Positions 1 to 5,685 of a stretch of 10,094 nt of DNA are shown here, one piece after another (the stretch's first letter is position 1; each line of letters opens with the position of its first letter). The notes below the pieces were generated by a model. The model did no database searches and was not told the DNA's origin. It was given only the letters and a program-made list of their open reading frames with translations. The position numbers were made by a program, and so were the translations under genes. Source of the stretch: Clostridiales bacterium (GTDB taxonomy: Bacteria; Bacillota_A; Clostridia; Peptostreptococcales; Anaerovoracaceae). The DNA lies in the NCBI GenBank assembly GCA_012510935.1, contig JAAZHB010000186.1:1-10094 (forward strand), given 5' to 3'.

Positions 1-909
1 ACCCCTAGGATACCCATCCGCATAACCGATAGAAATTGTTGCAATTTGAGTGTCCCTCGTGCATACGAATTTGCGACCGTAACTCACTCATGATCCCGCT
101 GGGACTGTTTTAATATATGCTATATTGGCTTTAACAGACATTGCCGGCTTAAGGCTAGAGCAAGCCTCTTGCAAATAGCCGGATGGAGAGAAGCCGTATA
201 GAATGATTCCTGCGCGTACAGCATCGTATTTTGCATTAGGGAAAACCATAGTAGCGGCAGAGTTTGATGCAAATTTCTTAGGATTGAATCCTTTGCCACT
301 AAGCATTTCTGCAAAATCATCAAAATGTGCAATCTGCTGCTCGGTATAAGAACGATCTTCTTCATCCGCCGATGAGAAATGAGTTAGGATTCCAACAATT
401 TCCAAGCCGGGAAGTGCTGATATTCGCTGGTACTCTTCAAGTGCATGTTCTCTCGAAAAAGGAGTCTCGATTCTATATCCGATTCTGCCCATGCCTGAAT
501 CTACCGCAAAAACGCAATTAATTGTTTTGGCTGTTCCGACAGAACCCATTTCTGACGCGGCTTTTGATAATGCCTCAGCAGCCCTCATTGAACCAATGAG
601 GGGGATAAGGTTATATGCGATTACGACATCTGCGCAAATTTGAGGAGTAAGGCTGAGAACAAGAATGTCCTCGGTAATGCCAGCCTCTCTAAGCGTAATG
701 GCCTCAGAAATTGTTGCAACAGCAAAGCATTTGACTCCGGCTTCTGCAAAAATCTTTGCGCTTTCCACTGCTCCGTGACCGTAACCGTCAGCCTTTACGA
801 CTGCAATGATGTCTGCGTCGCTCACTTTTTCTTTAATATATTTTAAGTTATGTCTAATGGCATCTCGGTCTATCTCGACCCATGCCTGTCTAAGTGCTTC
901 TCTATACAT
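1..909 (-). pseudogene. alr: Alanine racemase, interrupted by an in-frame TGA and cut by the window edge
   Basis: Fold-type III PLP enzyme interconverting L- and D-alanine for peptidoglycan synthesis. The first 273 codons carry the hallmarks: VVKADGYGHG with the PLP lysine at residue 39, DSGMGRIG around 138-145, THFSSAD at 176-182, SNSAA at 215-219 and VRAGIILYG at 231-239. A TGA stop (bases 90-88) follows ...KTVPAGS. In the same frame the sequence continues as VSYGRKF...ISIGYADGYPRG to base 1, which is the normal C-terminal domain. The downstream SYG and GYADG tyrosines correspond to Tyr265 (catalytic base) and Tyr284 of the Geobacillus enzyme, so a product ending at the TGA would be inactive. 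The start ATG (909-907) overlaps the TAA of the CoA-transferase upstream (TAATG), suggesting translational coupling. A nonsense mutation, a sequencing error or readthrough are possible. Family identity is very sure; functional status is not. Confidence 0.9.
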
Positions 910-2279
910 TATAAGTATTCGCCTTTACTTGTGTTCCTCCACACGCCCATTTTCTCAGCTTCTAGAATTAGTTCCTCTCTGAACTCTGGGTGAGCAATGC
1001 TGATTAGTGCCTCGGCTCTTTGCCATGTTGACTTACCCTTTAGGTTAACTCCACCAAATTCAGTTACAACATAGTTTACTGCGGCTCTTGGCGTTGTAAC
1101 AATTGAACCCTGCGGAAGTGTCGGATGAATCTGCGAATGGAGGGTTCCATCTCTATCTGTTCTAGTTGAATGAGTGCAAATGAAGCTCTTTCCCTGTCTA
1201 GAAAGGAAAGCTCCTAGCACAAAGTCCAGCTGTCCGCCGGTTCCGCTGACATGTCTGAATCCAACAGACTCTGAACAAACCTGACCATATAGGTCAAGGC
1301 CAACGCATCCATTAATTGAAATGAAATTATCAATTGATGAAATTACATGCACATTGTTTACATAGTCAACAGGTGCGCAGCAGCAAATAGGGTTATCGTC
1401 GATAAAGTCGTAAACTCTCTTGCTTCCGCCTGCGAATGTATATACTGAAAGACCTTTGTCGATAGGCTTTCTATTAGTTAGTTTTCCTGCATTATACAGT
1501 TCTACATATCCGTCAACGAACATTTCACTATGCGCGCTGAGGTCTCTAACATCTGATTCCGCAAGTAAAGTTCCAACACTGTTAGGTACAGCGCCTACGC
1601 CAAGTTGCAATGTGCTGTAGTTGTTAACTCTATTTACAATAAACTCAGCAATGCGACGGTCTTCTTCCGTTGCTGGCTTTGGCGGAAACTCTGCAAGCAC
1701 AGGGTTATCTCCTTCGATAATATAATTTACCTCAGAGATGTTGATGTGGGAGTCTCTTCCGAGCGCAATTGGGATGTTAGTGTTTACCTCAACAATGACT
1801 GTCTTGGAGTTCTTGATAATGCCCCAAAGATCAGCATTGATTGGGCCAAAGTTGAAGTTGCCATATTTATCCATTGGTGCAACCTGAATACAACAAATGT
1901 CAAATTGATTGCCTTCCTGTGACCAATAAAGAGGCTCCTCGTTAAAGAGCATAGGAACATACCATGCGTTGCCGGAGCTTTGCATGAGTCTGTCGTGAGC
2001 ACCAAAATGAGTTGTATAGAATCTCGCGATTTCAGGAGATTCGGTCGCTTTAAATGTCTCAAGCACATCGTGACGGATAGCAATCTGAGTTTGAATCTCA
2101 AGGCCACGGAGCAGAGTGTCGTTCTGTAGTCTTTTCGCTAGAGCTCTGTCCATGTAGACAGATGTGCCAGTTCCAAGTCCAAAGTTTATTCGATAGTTGC
2201 TTTTTACCAGGCTTGCAGCATAATCAGAGGTTATGAGCTTGGTTTTGTATTCTGATTGAATTTGATTAATGTTATACAT
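909..2279 (-). CDS. Acetyl-CoA hydrolase/transferase family CoA-transferase (butyryl- or 4-hydroxybutyryl-CoA:acetate type)
   Basis: Family I-type CoA-transferase, 456 aa, close to the roughly 430-460 aa usual for butyryl-CoA:acetate and 4-hydroxybutyrate CoA-transferases. It moves CoA between an acyl-CoA and acetate (or another carboxylate) in the cytoplasm, typically the last step of clostridial butyrate formation. Visible motifs are FGLGTGTS (33-40), LQLGVGAVPNSVG (224-236), AHSEMFVDG (249-257) with Glu252 as the probable active-site glutamate by family analogy, GTGGQLDFVLGAF (346-358), and the conserved C-terminus VTEFGGVNLKGKSTWQRAEA (405-424) followed by IAHPEFREEL. It overlaps alr by one base and is probably co-transcribed with it. 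The start ATG has only a weak purine-rich stretch upstream (GAAGCGAGAA). The exact acyl substrate cannot be read from motifs, and no other butyrate-pathway gene lies in the window. Confidence 0.9.
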   Translation of the reverse strand: MYNINQIQSEYKTKLITSDYAASLVKSNYRINFGLGTGTSVYMDRALAKRLQNDTLLRGLEIQTQIAIRHDVLETFKATESPEIARFYTTHFGAHDRLMQSSGNAWYVPMLFNEEPLYWSQEGNQFDICCIQVAPMDKYGNFNFGPINADLWGIIKNSKTVIVEVNTNIPIALGRDSHINISEVNYIIEGDNPVLAEFPPKPATEEDRRIAEFIVNRVNNYSTLQLGVGAVPNSVGTLLAESDVRDLSAHSEMFVDGYVELYNAGKLTNRKPIDKGLSVYTFAGGSKRVYDFIDDNPICCCAPVDYVNNVHVISSIDNFISINGCVGLDLYGQVCSESVGFRHVSGTGGQLDFVLGAFLSRQGKSFICTHSTRTDRDGTLHSQIHPTLPQGSIVTTPRAAVNYVVTEFGGVNLKGKSTWQRAEALISIAHPEFREELILEAEKMGVWRNTSKGEYL

Positions 2280-2469
2280 ATTATTATTCTCGCTTCTTAG
2301 TTATTTCTAGTGTCTTCATAAGTGGTGAAAATCATTATTTGGTTGACGACACAAATCAAATTGTCGTACTTGTTGATTTTACTCTATTTTGTTTTTCATT
2401 ACAATAAAACTGAACATATCCCCTTTAATCCTTCACATTCTTATGTTATTATTTATTCATTCAAAATTC

Positions 2470-2545
2470 GTCTCGATAGCTCAGGGGATAGAGCACCGCT
2501 CTCCTAAAGCGGGTGTCGGAGGTTCGAATCCTCTTCGGGACACCA
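2470..2545 (+). tRNA. tRNA-Arg (anticodon CCT)
   Basis: A full cloverleaf can be drawn. The acceptor GTCTCGA pairs with TCGGGAC (one T-G wobble). The D-arm is GCTC/GAGC. The anticodon stem CCGCT/AGCGG closes a seven-base loop CTCCTAA, which gives anticodon CCT. The variable region is GTGTC, and the T-arm is GGAGG-TTCGAAT-CCTCT. Discriminator A is followed by an encoded CCA. It reads the arginine codon AGG. It stands alone between the divergent CoA-transferase and the AbiE region and is followed within five bases by an intrinsic terminator. tRNA genes of this kind are frequent integration sites, but no second copy of its 3' end is visible in the window. Confidence 0.97.
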
Positions 2546-2549
2546 TATT

Positions 2550-2595
2550 AAAAAGCCTTGAAAACACTGTGATTTCAGTGAGTTCAGGGCTTTTT
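2550..2595 (+). terminator. Intrinsic terminator of the tRNA-Arg gene
   Basis: AAAAAGCCTTGAA (2550-2562) pairs with TTCAGGGCTTTTT (2583-2595) with one G-T wobble, giving a 13-bp stem. A second internal stem, CACTG/CAGTG, lies in the loop. The 3' arm ends in five T. Because the 5' arm begins with five A, it could also work on the opposite strand. Confidence 0.88.
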
Positions 2596-2777
2596 ACTTA
2601 GTCAAATTTTTTATTTTTAGATGTGAAATTCTTACATTTTTTAACCTTTAAGTGTCCTACCCTTGTACCCATTTATCACTTTAAGTTCTTGAATTTTTTA
2701 AGCTATGTAAGCTTTGTTAGCGATGGATTATCTTTTTTTCATTTCGACCTGATTTAGACAATAAACCGATTGGATTA

Positions 2778-2948
2778 GTGGAAGAAATCCACTTTTGTTG
2801 GAATAATGTAAAGGCGTTTGACCCTCATCCATTCTTAAAGGCGTCGAATTCGACCCCTTTAAAAGCAGGGTTGTTTAATGATAAAGTTGGCAATGTAATA
2901 AAGGCTCTAGAATTTCTGGAGAAACAGCCTGGTATTACCGCAATGTAA
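2778..2948 (+). CDS. Possible small ORF or gene relic, function unknown
   Basis: A plus-strand frame is open from the stop at 2718 to a TAA at 2946-2948. The first usable start is GTG at 2778, giving 56 residues that begin VEEIHFCWNN if the initiator is read as Val. The composition is protein-like (for instance VGNVIKALEFLEKQPGITAM at the end), and the frame continues in phase past the stop for about 22 further codons. No good Shine-Dalgarno sequence precedes the GTG, and I recognise no family. The 28-bp palindrome lies inside this frame, which argues against an intact gene. It is best read as a fragment of something larger, or as chance. Confidence 0.2.
   Translation: MEEIHFCWNNVKAFDPHPFLKASNSTPLKAGLFNDKVGNVIKALEFLEKQPGITAM
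2835..2862. repeat. 28-bp near-perfect palindrome without a loop
   Basis: TTAAAGG-C-GTCGAA and TTCGAC-C-CCTTTAA are reverse complements except for one C/C mismatch (2842 against 2855), with the dyad centre at 2848/2849. Just upstream, 2809-2824 (TAAAGGCGTTTGACCC) shares the flanking parts of the motif, TAAAGGCGT and GACCC. A no-spacer dyad suggests a protein-binding or recombination/transposon-end site rather than an RNA hairpin. Its owner is unknown. Confidence 0.6.
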
Positions 2949-3055
2949 TTAAGTTCTCTTGCAAATGTAAGAACACGATGTGCAAGTTGCATAAAGAATA
3001 CTATAACCACATAGAAGTCCAGGCACCGATGAAAAGTCGTTATTCTGAGAGTTTT

Positions 3056-3085
3056 TTAAACATTGGTGAGTTAATATCCGTCATT
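3056..3085 (+). repeat. Left copy of the direct repeat flanking the AbiE operon
   Basis: Thirty bases, starting TTAAAC and ending ATATCCGTCATT, match 4823-4852 at 29 of 30 positions; the last 23 are identical. This copy lacks the left half of the hairpin seen at the right copy. It lies 14 bases before the -35 box of abiEi. Confidence 0.85.
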
Positions 3086-3098
3086 AGTCTTAACGATA

Positions 3099-3127
3099 TT
3101 GCAATTTTGTAATGAAAACTATATAAT
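3099..3127 (+). promoter_or_regulatory. Promoter of the abiEi-abiEii operon
   Basis: TTGCAA (3099-3104) and a perfect TATAAT (3122-3127) are separated by exactly 17 bases. Transcription would start near 3134. This places the ATG at 3139 only a few bases from the 5' end and supports the downstream ATG at 3160 as the real start. Confidence 0.8.
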
Positions 3128-3139
3128 ATTCATTACAAA
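3106..3139. promoter_or_regulatory. Inverted-repeat operator overlapping the abiE promoter
   Basis: TTTGTAATGAA (3106-3116) and TTCATTACAAA (3129-3139) are perfect 11-bp inverted repeats. The 12 bases between them contain the TATAAT box. AbiEi antitoxins of the characterised streptococcal type repress their own promoter by binding inverted repeats around it, so this is the expected autoregulatory site. The assignment to AbiEi is inferred. Confidence 0.7.
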
Positions 3140-3159
3140 TGGAAAGAGAGGTGTGTGTA

Positions 3160-3792
3160 ATGGCAAGCACAAAAATCAACAACTTAATTATTTCTCGTAT
3201 TGAGCAGTTTGGAACAGAGGATATTTTTGTAGCTTCCGATTTTGCAGACATAGCTGACATCAATACAATTCGGCAGGTATTGTCCAGACAGGAGCAGGCT
3301 GGGAAGATTTATCGAATTATTAGGGGCGTTTATTATTACCCTGCCTTTAGCCAACTTCTGAATGAGTACGAAGCACCATCTCCACATCATGTTGCCATGG
3401 CGTTGGCAAGAAAATATGGATGGACGATTGCACCATCTGGAAATACGGCTCTCAATCAGTTAGGCTTGTCCGCACAGGTATCATCTAAGTGGTCTTATAT
3501 CAGTGATGGACCGTATAATCAATTTGAATTTGGTACAGTGGAATTAGAATTCAAACATCGAAGCAATAAAGATATATCGGGGTTATCTTATAAGACAGCA
3601 ACTGTCATTCAAGCGTTAAAAGCATTGGGGAAAGAACATATTGACGATAACACTATTTCGCAATTACAAAAGCTTTTAACTTCGGAAGAAAAAACAATTT
3701 TGTTGCAAGAAGCAAAGCAATCTACTGCATGGGTGTACGGCTTCATTAAGAAAATATGTGTAAAGGTGGGCGAAGATGAAAAAAATAGCTAA
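3160..3792 (+). CDS. abiEi: AbiEi-type antitoxin / transcriptional autorepressor
   Basis: Antitoxin of a type IV toxin-antitoxin (abortive infection AbiE) system. It is 210 aa, like the DUF6088/AbiEi antitoxins. An N-terminal winged helix-turn-helix is suggested by residues 14-60: a helical stretch with NTIRQVLSRQEQAGKIYRII, then the wing-like RGVYYYP. The AbiEi-like region follows, with HHVAMALARKYGWTIAPSG (76-94) and TALNQLGLS (96-104), then a predominantly helical C-terminus. I chose ATG 3160 because GAGAGG lies 9 bases upstream and the mapped promoter leaves almost no leader for the in-frame ATG at 3139, which would add seven residues. The 3' end overlaps abiEii by 17 bases. It should bind the inverted repeat at 3106-3139 and oppose the AbiEii toxin without direct protein contact, as in known type IV systems. 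Confidence 0.88.
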   Translation: MASTKINNLIISRIEQFGTEDIFVASDFADIADINTIRQVLSRQEQAGKIYRIIRGVYYYPAFSQLLNEYEAPSPHHVAMALARKYGWTIAPSGNTALNQLGLSAQVSSKWSYISDGPYNQFEFGTVELEFKHRSNKDISGLSYKTATVIQALKALGKEHIDDNTISQLQKLLTSEEKTILLQEAKQSTAWVYGFIKKICVKVGEDEKNS

Positions 3793-4726
3793 ATTATCCG
3801 CAGCAGACAGAAGAATTCTGTTTCGTAATACGGCGCAGAAAGTGGGTATGCATGAAGCGATTATAGAAAAGGACTTTTGGGTATGTTTGATGTTGGATTA
3901 TCTGTTTCATGATTGCCCGTGGAAAGACACATTTACCTTCAAAGGCGGCACAAGTCTTTCAAAGTGCTATGATTTAATTCAACGCTTTTCAGAGGATATT
4001 GATCTTATTCTCGATTGGAGAGTCATTGGATATAGTAAGGAAGAACCTTGGCTGCACCGAAGTAATACAAAACAGGACACTTTCAATAAAGAAGCCAATG
4101 TAAGGGCGGAAGTCTTTTTGCGGGAAACTTTGCTGCCACAAATGATACAAGATGTTACAGAGCTAATTGGAGAACCGGCAAATTTATATATAGATGAAAT
4201 GGATGCTCAAACAATTTGCTTTCAGTATCCAAAAATGTTCCAGACAGAATCAGTATTGCAGATTATTCGATTAGAAATTGGTGCGTTGGCAGCGTGGACA
4301 CCGTCAAATAGAAAATTAATTCACCCATATGTTGCAGAGATTTATCCTTCTGTTTTCGAGCAGGCGTACACCAGTGTTCTTACAGCTGCTGTTGAAAGAA
4401 CCTTCTGGGAGAAATTAACCATTCTGCATCACGAAGCAAATCGCCCTGAAAATCTGGAAATGCCCAAACGGTATTCAAGGCACTATTATGATTTGTATTG
4501 TATTGCGCATTCAGATAATAAGGATGCGGCATACCACAACTTAGATTTATTGAAGCATGTTGTGGAGTTCAAAATGAAGTTTTATCCACGGAAATGGGCA
4601 AAATATGAGGAAGCCATGACGGGCGCATTACTTCTTGTTCCACCAGATTATCGCTTACAGACACTTGAGGAAGATTATAACAATATGAGTGAGATGATTT
4701 TTGGGGAGTATCCCCCTTTAGATTAA
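3776..4726 (+). CDS. abiEii: AbiEii/AbiGii-family nucleotidyltransferase toxin
   Basis: Toxin partner of the AbiE system, 316 aa. It belongs to the DNA polymerase beta-like nucleotidyltransferase superfamily; characterised relatives use NTPs, and some block tRNA function by 3'-end modification. Motifs seen are FKGGTSLSK (55-63, the Gly-Ser/Thr nucleotide-binding motif), FSEDIDLIL (71-79, metal-binding acidic residues Asp74/Asp76), RLEIGA (165-170), ERTFWEKLTILHHEA (207-221, with the conserved lysine Lys213) and RHYYDLYCI (235-243). All key positions are intact, so the toxin should be active. AAAGGTGGG lies about 7 bases before the ATG. It overlaps abiEi by 17 bases, consistent with coupled translation. 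Expected role: growth arrest upon phage infection. The target RNA here is unknown. Confidence 0.92.
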   Translation: MKKIAKLSAADRRILFRNTAQKVGMHEAIIEKDFWVCLMLDYLFHDCPWKDTFTFKGGTSLSKCYDLIQRFSEDIDLILDWRVIGYSKEEPWLHRSNTKQDTFNKEANVRAEVFLRETLLPQMIQDVTELIGEPANLYIDEMDAQTICFQYPKMFQTESVLQIIRLEIGALAAWTPSNRKLIHPYVAEIYPSVFEQAYTSVLTAAVERTFWEKLTILHHEANRPENLEMPKRYSRHYYDLYCIAHSDNKDAAYHNLDLLKHVVEFKMKFYPRKWAKYEEAMTGALLLVPPDYRLQTLEEDYNNMSEMIFGEYPPLD

Positions 4727-4810
4727 TTAATTAAATTCATGGGACAGCTCCAATCAGAAATCAATGCGTTATAAACTGTATTAAAATAAATAGAAGATAT
4801 AGCACATAAA

Positions 4811-4853
4811 AAATGACGGATATTAAACTTTGGTGAGTTAATATCCGTCATTT
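4811..4853 (-). terminator. Terminator hairpin downstream of the [4Fe-4S] protein gene (shared with abiEii)
   Basis: Bases 4811-4826 are the perfect reverse complement of 4838-4853: a 16-bp stem with an 11-base loop. Read on the minus strand it starts four bases after the TAG of the ferredoxin-like gene and ends in six T, a typical intrinsic terminator. On the plus strand the tail is only TTTGT, so it may weakly end abiEii transcription too. Its loop plus one arm is the right copy of the direct repeat. Confidence 0.85.
4823..4852 (+). repeat. Right copy of the direct repeat flanking the AbiE operon
   Basis: Matches 3056-3085 at 29 of 30 bases. Here the repeat is part of a working terminator hairpin, while the left copy has only the loop and one arm. 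The right copy, next to the gene it serves, therefore looks ancestral. Weaker similarity continues outward for about nine bases (6/9). Confidence 0.85.
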
Positions 4854-4856
4854 GTC

Positions 4857-5570
4857 CTACCCTAGGATTCTTCCATCTGTTGAAATTGTCACAACCTGCC
4901 ATGGAATGAATTTGCCACTGCCTTGAAGTGCTTGCTTTGCAGCGAATTCAAGCCCTCCGCAGCAAGGAACTTCCATGCGTACGATTGTAACGCTTTGTAT
5001 ATCATTGCTTTTGATAATTTCAGTGAGCTTCTCAGAGTAGTCAACTGCATCAAGCTTAGGGCAACCAATAAGAGTGACATGACCTTTGATAAATTTCTCG
5101 TGGAAATTAGCAAAGGCATAGGCGGTGCAATCGGCCGCAATAAGAAGTTTGGCTCCGTCAAAATATGGAGCATTAATAGGTGCAAGCTTTATCTGTACAG
5201 GCCACTGAGAAAGTCTGCTTGGCATTTCGGTTGCAACTTCTTCGCTCGAACAAGAGCAGTCGTGATGCTCAATGGCTTTTGACTGTGACCCAGGGCAACC
5301 ACATGGCAATGTTTCGCCTTGCTTATTATGTTTTGCTTTCTGTGCTGCGAGAACAGCCGCCTCGTCATAAGCGGCAGCTTCACGCTCGACAAAACTAATC
5401 GCTTTTGTAGGACATGTAGGGAGGCAATCACCTAGACCATCGCAATAGTCATCACGCATAAGTCTTGCTTTACCGTTAACCATAGCAATTGCGCCTTCGT
5501 GACATGCCTCGGCACAAGCTCCGCAACCATTACATTTATCTTCATCAATCGTAATAATTTTCCTAATCAT
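4857..5570 (-). CDS. [4Fe-4S] ferredoxin-domain protein with cysteine-rich C-terminal region
   Basis: Probable cytoplasmic redox protein, 237 aa, no signal peptide. The N-terminus is a two-cluster ferredoxin module: CNGCGACAEAC (Cys13, 16, 19, 23) with HEGAI, then CDGLGDCLPTCP (Cys43, 49, 53). The second cluster has a widened first spacing. A linker holds PCGCPG (90, 92) and DCSCS (105, 107). The C-terminal domain has ADCTAYAF (Cys148), LIGCPKLD (Cys170) and EVPCCGG (203-204), which could bind further metal or act as redox cysteines. A perfect AGGAGG lies 8 bases before the ATG. It is divergent from a Crp/Fnr-type regulator, a common arrangement for anaerobic nitrosative- or redox-stress proteins. 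Its true partner enzyme is not visible. Databases usually call such proteins simply 4Fe-4S binding protein. Confidence 0.88.
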   Translation of the reverse strand: MIRKIITIDEDKCNGCGACAEACHEGAIAMVNGKARLMRDDYCDGLGDCLPTCPTKAISFVEREAAAYDEAAVLAAQKAKHNKQGETLPCGCPGSQSKAIEHHDCSCSSEEVATEMPSRLSQWPVQIKLAPINAPYFDGAKLLIAADCTAYAFANFHEKFIKGHVTLIGCPKLDAVDYSEKLTEIIKSNDIQSVTIVRMEVPCCGGLEFAAKQALQGSGKFIPWQVVTISTDGRILG

Positions 5571-5612
5571 TGTTATATCCTCCTAACAATTCGTCTTTAA
5601 TTTGAAATCATA

Positions 5613-5641
5613 TGGACTTTATGTACATAGATTAATATAAT
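5613..5641 (+). promoter_or_regulatory. Promoter of the Crp/Fnr-type regulator gene
   Basis: TGGACT (5613-5618) and TATAAT (5636-5641) have a 17-base spacer and lie about 45 bases before the ATG. On the opposite strand TATATT (5639-5634) could be the -10 of the divergent ferredoxin-like gene, so the two promoters would overlap. Confidence 0.55.
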
Positions 5642-5655
5642 GAGGCTAGAAAGCA

Positions 5656-5671
5656 TGTTGAATTTTCAACA
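5656..5671. promoter_or_regulatory. Palindromic operator candidate in the divergent intergenic region
   Basis: TGTTGAA-TT-TTCAACA is a perfect 7+7 inverted repeat. It contains TTGA...TCAA halves like Fnr-type sites, but with four rather than six bases between them. It lies just downstream of the regulator promoter (autorepression possible). It is centred about 37-42 bases upstream of a likely start on the minus strand, a class II activator position for the ferredoxin-like gene. Confidence 0.55.
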
Positions 5672-5685
5672 AATGGAGATTTTTT

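Larger units (their letters stand above)
2596..3055. other. Gene-poor AT-rich spacer
   Basis: About 460 bases without a gene I can identify. The first 120 bases are very AT-rich and featureless. From 2718 to 2948 there is a short open frame, and at 2835-2862 a strong palindrome (both listed separately). The sequence GCAATGTAAT occurs twice (about 2890 and 2940). On the minus strand a 61-codon frame (3010-2825) also exists, but it has no convincing ribosome binding site or recognisable motif. The stretch may be decayed mobile-element or prophage DNA, which is inferred only from its position next to a tRNA and a defence cassette. Confidence 0.5.

Noticed and set aside
1..909. UGA reassigned to an amino acid in this organism
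   Set aside because: Only one in-frame TGA is seen. The other genes read through several kilobases without TGA, use TGG for Trp and GGN for Gly, and the ATPase gene ends in TGA exactly where overlap with the next gene is expected.
1784..2107. 107-codon minus-strand ORF in another frame of the CoA-transferase
   Set aside because: It is a shadow frame inside a long gene with conserved motifs throughout.
2653..2663. TGTCCTACCCT shared with 4853-4863 next to the right direct repeat
   Set aside because: An 11-base match is expected by chance several times in a window of this size, and similarity does not extend.
2825..3010. 61-codon minus-strand ORF in the spacer
   Set aside because: No recognisable motif or ribosome binding site; it overlaps the palindrome and the opposing open frame.
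3139..3159. ATG at 3139 as the start of abiEi
   Set aside because: It lies inside the right arm of the operator and only about five bases after the predicted transcription start, with no ribosome binding site. ATG 3160 has GAGAGG at a good distance.
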